Of a DNA stretch of 40,631 bases, positions 8,619 to 17,142 are shown piece by piece. The stretch comes from Guptibacillus algicola (GTDB lineage Bacteria > Bacillota > Bacilli > Bacillales > Guptibacillaceae). Where the stretch lies: contig NZ_JAIVAF010000012.1 in NCBI RefSeq assembly GCF_020171805.1, positions 1 through 40,631 on the forward strand, read 5' to 3'. The notes beneath the pieces are model-generated. The model did not search any database. It saw only the letters and a program-made list of their open reading frames with translations, and was not told where the DNA came from. The stretch's first letter is position 1. The number at the start of each line of letters is the position of its first letter. Made by a program: the position numbers and the translations under genes.

Positions 8619-9737
8619 CTACATCAACACTTTGTCAACAAAGAGCTTCATATCCTTCGTTGCTTTTGACTGACCACGATCATTTTTCTTTTTATAAAAT
8701 GGTTCACCCATGTTCAGAACCGGTTGTAAACCGAAGTAATCGGATCGAACCGAAGCGGTAACTTCTTTTGAAAGAAGTCTCGCGATATCCTTTTCCGCTA
8801 ACTCACCTTTTGGGTGTGTCCGATTTAATAGAAGTGAAACAGGGTGATTGCGTCCGCTCAGCTGAAACCGCTCGAATAAATCCATCGCATTTTTGAAAGC
8901 ACGTAGCCCCAAACTATCCGGGGTCAGAATATAGTGAATCGCCGTCGACTCTGTTAATCCAGTAAAACTAATCGTACTGATGGCTGAAGGCAAATCAAGA
9001 ATCACATAGTCATAGTGCGCTCGGCACGTACGTATCACCTTTGAGATCAGCTCTTCGTTTATCTCTTCTGCCTTAGCTGGATTTGCAGGTCCAGGCAATA
9101 CATCGATACCTGTTCGCTCATCTTTGATCGCAATGTTCTCGATATGATGTAAAGACAGCTCCTGAAGAACAGGCTGTAGATCATAATAGGATCTTGAGAA
9201 TTCAAGCCCAAGAGCCGGCTCAACTCCTCCGAACTGCGCATTTAAATCTATGAGCATGACTCGTTTATCATGGTGAATTCGAAGTGACTGAGCTGTTAGG
9301 ATCGATAATAATGTCGTTCCACTGCCACCCTTTGCACTATAAAAGGCATGGACAACACCGTTCCCTGAATCGCGGTTGAACGATTGTTCTGTTAATTCAA
9401 GACTTTGCTGGACTTCCATAATCAGTTGACCTAGTCGGTCCATCTCATCAGGGAACACCAATACATCATAAGCCCCCGCTTTCACCCATCGTCTCCCTTC
9501 ATCAAACGAACGATCATCGGTTATCCCGATCACGAAGCTCGAGGTAGGAACCGTAATCGCTTGAAGAGCCTCAAGCTCATCACTATCTACAAAGTAAAAT
9601 TGAAAGGTTTCAGAGAAAGAAGGTTTCCATTCTTCCTGAGTGACGACATCGACGCCACCTTCTAAAAGCTCTTTTCTTATCGACTCAATAACGTCTTTTT
9701 TCTTTGATAAAATTAATGACTTATACGACGAACTCAT
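8619..9737 (-). CDS. cpaE: CpaE/TadZ-like MinD-family localisation protein
   Basis: A 372-aa protein. I start it at the ATG at 9737 because GGGGTG lies 6 nt upstream; an in-frame GTG at 9746 is the alternative. The N-terminal ~115 residues look like an atypical receiver fold, and the rest is a ParA/MinD-type domain. The deviant Walker A reads KGGSGTT: the signature Lys is present, but the usual P-loop Lys (GKT) is Thr. A DLNAQFGG block and DLPSA follow. Family members place the pilus machine in the cell; weak or absent ATPase activity is possible given the altered P loop. Confidence 0.85.
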   Translation of the reverse strand: MSSSYKSLILSKKKDVIESIRKELLEGGVDVVTQEEWKPSFSETFQFYFVDSDELEALQAITVPTSSFVIGITDDRSFDEGRRWVKAGAYDVLVFPDEMDRLGQLIMEVQQSLELTEQSFNRDSGNGVVHAFYSAKGGSGTTLLSILTAQSLRIHHDKRVMLIDLNAQFGGVEPALGLEFSRSYYDLQPVLQELSLHHIENIAIKDERTGIDVLPGPANPAKAEEINEELISKVIRTCRAHYDYVILDLPSAISTISFTGLTESTAIHYILTPDSLGLRAFKNAMDLFERFQLSGRNHPVSLLLNRTHPKGELAEKDIARLLSKEVTASVRSDYFGLQPVLNMGEPFYKKKNDRGQSKATKDMKLFVDKVLM

Positions 9738-9752
9738 CTCATCCACCCCACT

Positions 9753-10535
9753 TTACTCCTCATCAGACTCATCCTTCGCTGCTTCTTTTTTAGCATTTTC
9801 TTTCTTCTGTTCAGCCGCCTCTTTTGCTTTGGCCTCTTTGGCCTCTTCTTCCTTCTTCTTCTCAGCCGCTTTCTTTGCCGCAGCTTCTTTCTTCGCTTGC
9901 TCTGCTTCTGCAGCAATTTGGTTCACACGAAGAATACGAATTTGTTTCGCTGCGTTTTGGGCATGGATCAATTTTTCAGCCTGGTCCAAATCTAGCGATA
10001 CTCGAATTGCTGGACCAAACGACTCGTCGTCATTATCCGACTGAATTTCTTCTAGTTGTACGACCGGAACCGTTTCAAGCAAGCGCTCTGTTGTTACGCC
10101 GCTTTTGGTTTCCATAACAGAATACACATCAACAAGGTCACCTTCAGTGATCGCTTGATCGATTACGACATTAGACGTTGGATTTAACCACACGACTCTG
10201 TTTTCAGCCGGAATATCAAGCTTCTTCCTGACAACGTTTTTTGTAAGAATATCCCCATCATTTAAGTTAACGACGGCGATCGCTTCATCTAGATCCTTCT
10301 CATCCTGGATGAAAGAGGATACCTGGCTGCTTCTTGGCATCTCGACCCATTCGATATCACTTTTCTCAAGTGACGTGTATGAACGGATATCAGAACCTGC
10401 AGCTGCTACCTTTACCGTTTCACCCAATGACTCCTGAGCCATCCGAATTTGATTTAGAATAAAGCCAGCCGCAACGACGGCAAGGATAAAAGCAAGTGTA
10501 AGAAAAATAAGTGCTTTTCGTTTTGCATCAATCAT
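9753..10535 (-). CDS. cpaB: CpaB/RcpC pilus assembly protein with SAF domain
   Basis: A 260-aa protein starting at the ATG at 10535, which overlaps the upstream stop by 8 bp behind GGGGTG. The earlier in-frame ATG (10592) lies inside the previous gene. One membrane helix (about residues 8-27) is followed by an SAF domain beginning VKVAAAGSDI, then the RcpC/CpaB-like domain. The last ~50 residues are almost only Ala, Lys and Glu, which predicts a long charged helix. In monoderms, without a secretin, CpaB is thought to act in the cell wall space, where such a tail might span or bind the wall (inference). Confidence 0.85.
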   Translation of the reverse strand: MIDAKRKALIFLTLAFILAVVAAGFILNQIRMAQESLGETVKVAAAGSDIRSYTSLEKSDIEWVEMPRSSQVSSFIQDEKDLDEAIAVVNLNDGDILTKNVVRKKLDIPAENRVVWLNPTSNVVIDQAITEGDLVDVYSVMETKSGVTTERLLETVPVVQLEEIQSDNDDESFGPAIRVSLDLDQAEKLIHAQNAAKQIRILRVNQIAAEAEQAKKEAAAKKAAEKKKEEEAKEAKAKEAAEQKKENAKKEAAKDESDEE

Positions 10536-11283
10536 CAGATTCACCCCAACGCTTATTAATAGGTATCCGAGCAATATGGATAAATGGAACATTAACCGGA
10601 AGGTGGGGTTTCGCTATCGTAATATCGCGGTCACCTTGAAAGTCGATCGACACGCCTTTTTTCACAACCCAGTATTCTGAATCGTCCTTCGGAACGATTA
10701 CGGCTTTCAGTACTTCCGATAGTTTTCCAGATCCTTCAACAGTTATTTTTTCGTTTTTCCAATTAGCTCGTTTGTAGATTTCACTTTTTGGTTCTCGATA
10801 CGCACGAAGCATTCTTCCATTCGAGAAGACAGCTGGCTTTTGAGAGATGACCGTTCCTGATACAGTTCTAGTCAACCTTTCAACCAAACGATTGACTTCC
10901 TGCTTTGTAGGTTTTGAGAGAGATTGAACCTTTTCAACGAGCATGTAAAGCAGCGCTCGGTTGCTTGGAGCCGGAATCGCAATCACATATCTTTCGTTCA
11001 TAAGCCAGTTTGATAACTTCCTAAGCTCATCAGCTGGTTGTACTTGAGGGTCATAGAAATAAATAATTCTGCTACCTGAAGGAAAACGATCGATGAAATA
11101 CGCGATCTCATCCTCTAGCTTCCAGTTGGCAAAGGGAACCTTCTTTGATAATCGGAATCTAGAATCATACTTATTGAGATAGTCTCCTAAATCATCAGCA
11201 CCCTTTAGTTTGATAGGTTTTATACAAATGGTATCGCTTTGGAGTGATTGAAGCCCAAGCGATTCATCAAGTACGATTTTCAT
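10528..11283 (-). CDS. Unknown protein, first gene of pilus locus
   Basis: A 251-aa protein that I do not recognise. The start at 11283 is chosen for AAGGAGA 5 nt upstream; an ATG 33 bp earlier lacks a ribosome site. There is no signal peptide or membrane helix. The first ~125 residues alternate strand and helix, with RIIYFYDP and YVIAIPAP looking like core strands, perhaps a degenerate receiver-like fold similar to the N-terminus of CpaE. The second half is basic and beta-rich. It overlaps cpaB by 8 bp, so it is very likely a cytoplasmic pilus accessory or regulator. Confidence 0.65.
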   Translation of the reverse strand: MKIVLDESLGLQSLQSDTICIKPIKLKGADDLGDYLNKYDSRFRLSKKVPFANWKLEDEIAYFIDRFPSGSRIIYFYDPQVQPADELRKLSNWLMNERYVIAIPAPSNRALLYMLVEKVQSLSKPTKQEVNRLVERLTRTVSGTVISQKPAVFSNGRMLRAYREPKSEIYKRANWKNEKITVEGSGKLSEVLKAVIVPKDDSEYWVVKKGVSIDFQGDRDITIAKPHLPVNVPFIHIARIPINKRWGESDD

Positions 11284-11313
11284 ATAATCTCCTTGCTCTT
11301 TTTTTGTTTTTTT

Positions 11314-11340
11314 CACATTTGTTATATTCGCATAAATGTG
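11314..11340. promoter_or_regulatory. Inverted repeat upstream of the pilus locus
   Basis: CACATTT (11314-11320) and AAATGTG (11334-11340) form a 7-bp inverted repeat with a 13-bp centre, 31 bp before the first pilus gene in an AT-rich leader. It could be an operator or a leader hairpin. I could not fix a convincing -35/-10 pair for the operon within 11284-11490. Confidence 0.35.
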
Positions 11341-11490
11341 TAAAAAAATGTGTGCAAATCGGCCGTATAATGGAATTTCCAGAAAGTAACGACGAAAGTC
11401 ACCGTTACATCTGTGCTAAAACGACTGTACGTATGACTTAAGGCTTAAGATAGATAGTCACTCATCTGTGATTATTGGCGCAATACATGC

Positions 11491-11526
11491 AAAAAACCAG
11501 ACAGCAAATGACTGCTGTCTGGTTTC
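11491..11526 (-). terminator. pbuG terminator
   Basis: A perfect 11-bp stem (AACCAGACAGC paired with GCTGTCTGGTT) is followed on the minus strand by a T run. It lies 15 bp past the pbuG stop codon and separates pbuG from the pilus locus. Confidence 0.9.
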
Positions 11527-11541
11527 TATTAATCTTGTAAT

Positions 11542-12837
11542 CTACGCTAAGAATGCAAAGTAGGCAACGAATACAAAGAACAAGGCATACATGATCGGAT
11601 GTATGTTCTTTCCTTCGCCTTTCACTAGCATCGTGATGGGATACATGACGAACCCTAGTGCAATCCCAGTTGCGATACTGTACGTAAGCGGCATCGCGAT
11701 GATTGTTAAGAATGCTGGCACTGCGATTTCAAATCGGTTCCACTCGATTTTCCCAAGAACACTGACCATTAGAACCCCAACGATAATCAAGACGGGAGCC
11801 GTAACTGCTGGCGTTACGACAGCTAATAATGGTGAAAAGAATAAAGCTAGAAGAAAGAGTCCAGCAGTGACAACGGAAGTGAACCCTGTTCGGCCACCAG
11901 CCGCTACACCTGATGATGACTCAATATATGCGGTTGTTGTAGATGTTCCTAGCACAGCACCTAGTACCGTTGCAGATGAGTCAGCGAACAATGCTTTACC
12001 TGCACGAGGTAGCTTATTGTCTTTCATAATCCCCGCTTGCGTTGCAACAGCGATTAGCGTTCCTGCTGTATCGAAGAAATCTACGAATAAGAAAGTAAGG
12101 ACGACGACTAGCATATCGATCGAAACTAAGTCACCAAGGTGACCAAGTGCTACGCCAAATGTTGGCTCTAGACTTGGAATACCACCAACGATGCTACTTG
12201 GAACTGGAACCTGGCTGAAGATCATTCCAACGATCGCTGTGATTACCATTCCGTAGAAAATGCCTCCGTTTACGTTTCGCACCATAAGGATGACTGTGAC
12301 GATAAGACCAAACACCGCTAGAAGCGTTGAACCTGATAGAAGATCTCCTAACTGGACGAGTGTAGAATCGTTATTCTCAACGATACCAGCACTCTTAAGA
12401 CCGATGAATGCGATGAAAAGCCCGATACCGCTCGCTGCGGCGTATTTTAATTCCATCGGTATGGCATTGATAATCTTTTCTCTAATTTTGAAAATCGTAA
12501 TAATAATAAAGATAAGTCCTGATACTAATACGCCCGCAAGCGCTGTTTCCCAAGGTACTCCCATGACTATCACGACTGAATACGTGAAGAAAGCATTTAA
12601 TCCCATTCCAGGTGCTAGTGCAATCGGATACCCAGCGAGCACACCCATGATTAGCGTACCCAGTGCCGCAGCTAAAGCTGTAGCGGTGAAAACAGCTCCT
12701 TGATCCATTCCTGCATCTGCTAGGATAGATGGGTTAACAAATAGGATGTATGCCATCGAAAGAAATGTTGTTAATCCCGCGATCGATTCCTTTTTGTATG
12801 TTGTGTTGTGTTCTTGAAAGCGAAAAAATCGATTCAT
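11542..12837 (-). CDS. pbuG: Hypoxanthine/guanine permease PbuG
   Basis: A 431-aa polytopic membrane protein of the AzgA-like branch of the NCS2 family, normal length, with about 12-14 hydrophobic segments. Recognisable blocks are the N-terminal FLSMAYILFVNP, the signature ALAPGMGLNAFF and the later DFFDTAGTLIAVA. It imports hypoxanthine and guanine. The call is supported by a guanine riboswitch in its leader and by the guaA-pbuG order known from B. subtilis. It starts behind AGGGGG with a spacer of about 8 nt. Confidence 0.95.
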   Translation of the reverse strand: MNRFFRFQEHNTTYKKESIAGLTTFLSMAYILFVNPSILADAGMDQGAVFTATALAAALGTLIMGVLAGYPIALAPGMGLNAFFTYSVVIVMGVPWETALAGVLVSGLIFIIITIFKIREKIINAIPMELKYAAASGIGLFIAFIGLKSAGIVENNDSTLVQLGDLLSGSTLLAVFGLIVTVILMVRNVNGGIFYGMVITAIVGMIFSQVPVPSSIVGGIPSLEPTFGVALGHLGDLVSIDMLVVVLTFLFVDFFDTAGTLIAVATQAGIMKDNKLPRAGKALFADSSATVLGAVLGTSTTTAYIESSSGVAAGGRTGFTSVVTAGLFLLALFFSPLLAVVTPAVTAPVLIIVGVLMVSVLGKIEWNRFEIAVPAFLTIIAMPLTYSIATGIALGFVMYPITMLVKGEGKNIHPIMYALFFVFVAYFAFLA

Positions 12838-12873
12838 TTTAAATCCCCCTATTTGAACATCCGTCGTAAAAAT

Positions 12874-12903
12874 AAAAAAAGCTCCGGGTTCTCTACCCGG
12901 AGC
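12874..12903 (-). terminator. Riboswitch expression platform terminator (pbuG)
   Basis: On the minus strand the stem GCTCCGGGT / ACCCGGAGC is followed by seven T, 36 bp before pbuG. Upstream leader segments GACTA and AGGAAA (3' strand of the aptamer P1 and beyond) can pair with TTTCCT and TAGTC just before this stem, which gives a plausible antiterminator. This fits an OFF switch: guanine bound means termination. Confidence 0.88.
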
Positions 12904-12978
12904 GGACTAATAGGAAAAGAAAGATCGCAAACCGTCATGCTTCGTGAGCCAAACGGTTCACTCCCCTCTCTGTTTCCT

Positions 12979-13043
12979 TCGTAGTCAGGTTATTTACGGT
13001 AACCTGGTAGAGACTTTCGGGCCATATTCCCGATGTTATACGA
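12979..13043 (-). promoter_or_regulatory. Guanine riboswitch aptamer (pbuG leader)
   Basis: The minus strand shows the full purine aptamer: P1 TCGTA/TACGA, the TATAAC junction, P2 ending with ATATGG, the GTCTCTACC junction, and P3 with CCGTAAAT. The specificity position in the 3' junction (GACTAC) is C, which marks guanine or hypoxanthine rather than adenine binding. It lies between the promoter at 13073-13101 and a terminator. Confidence 0.95.
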
Positions 13044-13072
13044 TGGATTGTCGTTCATTTATTTACTAGTGT

Positions 13073-13101
13073 AGTGTATCAATTACTTCATTTTGCGTCA
13101 A
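13073..13101 (-). promoter_or_regulatory. pbuG promoter
   Basis: TTGACG (13096-13101), a 17-bp spacer and TACACT (13073-13078) on the minus strand, about 30 bp before the aptamer. It lies in the 46-bp gap after guaA, so pbuG has its own transcription start. An inverted repeat CGAACAA/TTGTTCG (13111-13144) stands just upstream. Confidence 0.75.
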
Positions 13102-13147
13102 CAGTAAATCCGAACAATTTCTGTTTTTATTTTTTATTTGTTCGTGT

Positions 13148-14686
13148 TTACTCCCACTCGATTGTAGCAGGTGGCTTGGAAGTAATATCGTACACGACAC
13201 GATTCACATGATCCACTTCATTCACGATACGAGTCGAAATGATTTCAAGGATATCGAAAGGAATACGTGCCCAGTCGGACGTCATTCCATCGATCGATGT
13301 AACGGCACGAACACCAATCGTATAGTCATACGTTCTCGCGTCTCCCATAACGCCAACACTACGGAAGTCAGGAAGGGCCGTGAAGTATTGCCAAATATCA
13401 CGATCAAGTCCTGCTTTTTTGATTTCTTCACGAAGGATCGCATCTGATTCACGAACGACCTTCAGCTTCTCTTCCGTTACTTCGCCAATAACGCGGATAC
13501 CAAGACCTGGTCCTGGGAACGGTTGTCTCCATACAATCTCATCCGGTAGACCAAGCTCTGTACCAACTTTACGAACCTCATCTTTAAAGAGCATGTTGAG
13601 TGGTTCGATCAAGTCGAGCTTCATATCTTCAGGAAGACCACCTACATTATGGTGGGATTTAATCGTTTGAGCTGTCGCAGTTCCACTTTCAACAATATCT
13701 GTGTAAAGCGTTCCTTGAGCAAGGAATGACATATCCTCAAGCTTCTCGGACTCTTCTTCAAACACATAGATAAACTCGTTACCAATGATCTTACGCTTCT
13801 TCTCTGGGTCCGTTACCCCTTTGAGCTTCGATAGGAAACGGTCAGCAGCATCGATCTTGATAAGGTTCATTTCAAACCCTTCACCAAATGTCTTCATCAC
13901 ACTGTCTGCTTCGTTCTTACGAAGAAGGCCATGATCGACAAACATACATGTTAGCTGGTCACCGATCGCGCGGTGAACGAGAGCCGCAACGACAGAAGAA
14001 TCAACGCCCCCGCTTAGTGCGCAAAGAACTTTCTTGTTACCAACTGATTCACGGATCGTTTCGATCTGTTCTTCAATAAAATTCTCCATGGACCAGTTTC
14101 CTTCACACTCACACACGTTGTAAACGAAGTTCTTCAATAGTGCGTTCCCATGCTCAGTGTGACGAACTTCAGGGTGGAACTGAACGCCATATAGGTGACG
14201 AGAAGAATCGCTCATCGCTGCAACTGGACATGATGGGTTTGTTGCAGCTACATCAAATCCTTCTGGTGGAGCTTTTACAAGATCACCATGACTCATCCAT
14301 ACTGATTGCTCTTCAGGAAGGCCCTCATACAGTGGTGATTGGTGAGTGATGTTCAACATAGCTTTACCATATTCACGGTGCTTTGCTGCTTCTACACTAC
14401 CACCAAAATGATGTGTCATAAGCTGCATACCATAACAAATGCCAAGAACCGGAATGCCAAGCTCAAAAATTTCCTCATCACAGCGTGGTGCTCCTTCACC
14501 GTATACGCTGTTAGGACCGCCTGAGAAGATGATTCCCTTCGGATTAATCTTCTTGACCTCTTCTGCAGTAATGGTGTTCGGGTGTAACTCACTGAATACA
14601 CCAAGGTCACGAATACGTCTTGCTATTAGCTGATTGTATTGCCCTCCAAAGTCGAGGACAATAATGGATTCCTGTTCTTCTAACAT
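13148..14686 (-). CDS. guaA: GMP synthase (glutamine-hydrolysing)
   Basis: A 512-aa enzyme that converts XMP to GMP with ATP and glutamine. The N-terminal class I glutaminase has the nucleophile in GICYGMQ (Cys near residue 84) and the His/Glu pair in GVQFHPEV. The ATP pyrophosphatase domain has LSGGVDSS near residue 226, and the dimerisation domain ends in the typical PPATIEWE. Length is normal. GAGGGA precedes the ATG. It is read from its own promoter through a guanine riboswitch, so the last step to GMP is under end-product control. Confidence 0.98.
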   Translation of the reverse strand: MLEEQESIIVLDFGGQYNQLIARRIRDLGVFSELHPNTITAEEVKKINPKGIIFSGGPNSVYGEGAPRCDEEIFELGIPVLGICYGMQLMTHHFGGSVEAAKHREYGKAMLNITHQSPLYEGLPEEQSVWMSHGDLVKAPPEGFDVAATNPSCPVAAMSDSSRHLYGVQFHPEVRHTEHGNALLKNFVYNVCECEGNWSMENFIEEQIETIRESVGNKKVLCALSGGVDSSVVAALVHRAIGDQLTCMFVDHGLLRKNEADSVMKTFGEGFEMNLIKIDAADRFLSKLKGVTDPEKKRKIIGNEFIYVFEEESEKLEDMSFLAQGTLYTDIVESGTATAQTIKSHHNVGGLPEDMKLDLIEPLNMLFKDEVRKVGTELGLPDEIVWRQPFPGPGLGIRVIGEVTEEKLKVVRESDAILREEIKKAGLDRDIWQYFTALPDFRSVGVMGDARTYDYTIGVRAVTSIDGMTSDWARIPFDILEIISTRIVNEVDHVNRVVYDITSKPPATIEWE

Positions 14687-14771
14687 CTAATTCCCTCACT
14701 TCTATTTAGTCTTCAGTAGTTTTGTCTACAATAGCTATCACTACTCTAACAAACAATGCCCGGTAATATAG

Positions 14772-14819
14772 AAAAAAAGCCAGAACTCTGCCATGGTACA
14801 AAGGCAGAATCCTGGCTTT
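14772..14819 (-). terminator. Riboswitch expression platform terminator (guaA)
   Basis: A long hairpin on the minus strand (AAAGCCAG ... TTCTGCC / GGCAGA ... CTGGCTTT) ends in a T run. The 3' flank of the aptamer contains AAGGCAGA, an exact complement of TCTGCCTT in the 5' arm of this terminator. This gives a clear mutually exclusive antiterminator. Confidence 0.9.
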
Positions 14820-14836
14820 AACTAGGAATATCTGCC

Positions 14837-14903
14837 TTCATAGTCAGATCATTTACGGTGATCCGGTAGAGACTTCTGGGCCATATTCCCAGGGATATAC
14901 GAA
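14837..14903 (-). promoter_or_regulatory. Guanine riboswitch aptamer (guaA leader)
   Basis: A purine aptamer on the minus strand: P1 TTCGTA/TATGAA, ATATGG, GTCTCTACC and CCGTAAAT in the conserved places. The specificity base in GACTATG is C, so guanine is the expected ligand. Its overall layout matches the pbuG leader, but the stems differ in sequence, so this is a related rather than a freshly copied element. Confidence 0.95.
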
Positions 14904-14936
14904 GGTGACACTTATTCTCGCTAAAACTATGGATTC

Positions 14937-14965
14937 ATTCTATCAACCGTCTATACAACGGTCAA
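14937..14965 (-). promoter_or_regulatory. guaA promoter
   Basis: TTGACC (14960-14965), a 17-bp spacer and TAGAAT (14937-14942) on the minus strand. The -35 box overlaps the last codons of yebA, so guaA is uncoupled from the upstream operon. Confidence 0.82.
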
Positions 14966-17142
14966 GATTGCATCTTTTTAATTAAATTTTCCCATAATTC
15001 CTTCATTTCGTTCCAACCAGATTCTGAAGGTTTACCACGATAGTGATTTTCCTCATAGCGCCTTGTTAAAACCTTCATATCCTGTGTACCAAGTTGGTTG
15101 TCAACTTTCACCGCATACTCACGTAACGTCTGACCATCTCCCCGCTTAATACCATGAAGTTCTAGCAACCATAGGAGTCTAAAGTAAGCTTCTGATAGTG
15201 CTTTGCTATCGTCTCGCCGCTTATATTTACGAAGGAAGAAACGCTTGATCCACTTCTTGTAATTTTTAAATGCATAAACAACGAAAGCTGCTAACACAAT
15301 GAGTAAACCAATCGTATGCCAGATTGTCCATTCCAACGATAATGAGAATCCTTTTGAAGAACCTTGCTGCTCATCCTCTTGAGTTTGATTTTGAGGCTGT
15401 TCTTCTTCAGGCGTAGCCGGTTCAGGAGCTTCAGCTTCTGCTCCGCCCTCTTCATTATAATCAGATACAAAGTCAGCTAAGCCCGAAAACCCACGCGTTG
15501 GCTCAAACGGAACCCAACCTACACCTGGAAAATAGGCTTCTACCCAGGAGTGGGCGTTATTGTTCGTAACTTCATACTCACCATAATCACCATTCGTGCT
15601 TACATACTCTCCTTCAGTAAAACCTTTCACCCAGCGTGCTGGTATATCAAGACTTCTCAATAGTACCGTCATAGAGCTTGAGAAATTATCGCAATATCCC
15701 TTTTTACTTTCAAAAAGAAATTGATCAACATAGTCTTCATCTTGATCAGGGACCGATACATCTTTCGTTTCATAAACAAATCCATTACCAACGAAGTAAT
15801 TCTCGATCGCTCTTGCTTTATCGTAAGGATTGTCTTCTTCTGCTACGATCTCCTCAGCAAGTTCCGAAACACGTTCTGGAAGCGATTCAGGTAACTGAAG
15901 ATACTGATTCCGGATATCTTGTGAATACTCTACCGGTGCTTCCTTAAGAAGTTTCTCTGAAAATGTTGGCCTTTCATATGATAACGAATAGTTATCAAGT
16001 ACAAATGGGTCAGCTAGCTTTTGAGTGAATACTTTCCCAGAAACAACGTTCGTCACTAATTGAACATCATCTGGTGCCTCAACATCTGTCACTTGCCCAG
16101 GGTGAATGATAAAGTCATATTCAACGTTACCACTCATCGAAACGTTTGCATCTAACCCTTCGACCTCAACGCTTTCTTCGTAAAGACGGTCTGTTCGGCC
16201 TTCGAAAATTCTGCGATCAGGGAGAGAAACGTCCCACCCTTTACCTGTATACACATCTTTTGTTTCTACACGCCAATAGCCTCTTTGCTGTGTTTCAGCA
16301 TTGAAAACAGGTGTATCATCTTCAATGAAAGGACCACCAAGCCTTGAATCATCTTCATCATAGCCGATCTTACTGATGCCATTGCCTTTCGCATCGCTGC
16401 CCTCTTCATACTCTGTTGTTTTCTTAATAAACGGAACAGGATCTGGCCACTGTGGTTCTGCCTTAGGTGCGATATAACCAAACAAAGAAGAGAATGTGAT
16501 AATCAGGACGAGAGGCATAAGCCAGAATACAGGAAATCTACCTTTTGAGAAGGTAACGCCCTCTTGCTCTTGAATTCGTAAGATTTGTAGTAACCCTAAT
16601 AACACAAAGCCAATCATTATGATGCGGATGATTGCAACATCAGCGTTATAAGCTGTGAACGTATCGATCACAGAGATATACACGATGGTAACGACGAGAA
16701 AGAGAAAGATTCTTCTTGTCTGAATCAACCAGTACTGCATAAGATAACTGATCAACCATAATAAAATAAAAAATAAAAGTGTCCGAAATAGATTGGATAA
16801 CTCTCCCCAACTTGTATCGAACATCAATCCGATGTTTTGACCGACGTCTGAGAGAAAGTACTTGAACCAAATCATTTCAAGAAAAGCACCAGGAAAGAAT
16901 AGAGAATGCAGGGCATAGGTCATCGCGATCGCTTTAATAGGAAACGATAACCAGAATGGGATTTGAAAATAGGACATCAAGAACAGAAATGCTGTAAAGA
17001 GAATAAACACTTCTGGTTCCCCGGTATTTGAAATGACAGATAACGGCCTTAGCCATTCCCAGAACAGGAGAAAACCTAGTCCATAAAGGAGAAGGGAATA
17101 GATCCAGTCTAATTTCTGATCAGCTTGTTGCACGTTTCCCAC
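14962..17142 (-). CDS. yebA: Transglutaminase-like membrane protein (TgpA/YebA family)
   Basis: A 726-aa protein. About six membrane helices lie in the first ~215 residues (DUF3488 region). A large extracellular part then holds a transglutaminase-like domain with the catalytic Cys in KGYCDNF and His in NNAHSWVEAY, followed by VPFEPT. A Glu/Gln-rich linker leads to a last helix near residues 605-625 and a cytoplasmic C-terminal domain (DUF4129-like). The substrate is unknown. It overlaps yeaD by 23 bp. MoxR, DUF58 and transglutaminase genes commonly occur together and are thought to act in cell-envelope protein maturation. Confidence 0.9.
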   Translation of the reverse strand: MGNVQQADQKLDWIYSLLLYGLGFLLFWEWLRPLSVISNTGEPEVFILFTAFLFLMSYFQIPFWLSFPIKAIAMTYALHSLFFPGAFLEMIWFKYFLSDVGQNIGLMFDTSWGELSNLFRTLLFFILLWLISYLMQYWLIQTRRIFLFLVVTIVYISVIDTFTAYNADVAIIRIIMIGFVLLGLLQILRIQEQEGVTFSKGRFPVFWLMPLVLIITFSSLFGYIAPKAEPQWPDPVPFIKKTTEYEEGSDAKGNGISKIGYDEDDSRLGGPFIEDDTPVFNAETQQRGYWRVETKDVYTGKGWDVSLPDRRIFEGRTDRLYEESVEVEGLDANVSMSGNVEYDFIIHPGQVTDVEAPDDVQLVTNVVSGKVFTQKLADPFVLDNYSLSYERPTFSEKLLKEAPVEYSQDIRNQYLQLPESLPERVSELAEEIVAEEDNPYDKARAIENYFVGNGFVYETKDVSVPDQDEDYVDQFLFESKKGYCDNFSSSMTVLLRSLDIPARWVKGFTEGEYVSTNGDYGEYEVTNNNAHSWVEAYFPGVGWVPFEPTRGFSGLADFVSDYNEEGGAEAEAPEPATPEEEQPQNQTQEDEQQGSSKGFSLSLEWTIWHTIGLLIVLAAFVVYAFKNYKKWIKRFFLRKYKRRDDSKALSEAYFRLLWLLELHGIKRGDGQTLREYAVKVDNQLGTQDMKVLTRRYEENHYRGKPSESGWNEMKELWENLIKKMQS

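Noticed and set aside
9640-10044. 134-aa Ser/Phe/Ala-rich plus-strand frame
   Set aside because: Mirror of the Ala/Lys/Glu tail of cpaB; low complexity only.
11591-12703. Long plus-strand frames opposite pbuG (183 and 147 aa)
   Set aside because: Shadows of a membrane protein gene; composition follows the complementary codons and nothing supports expression.
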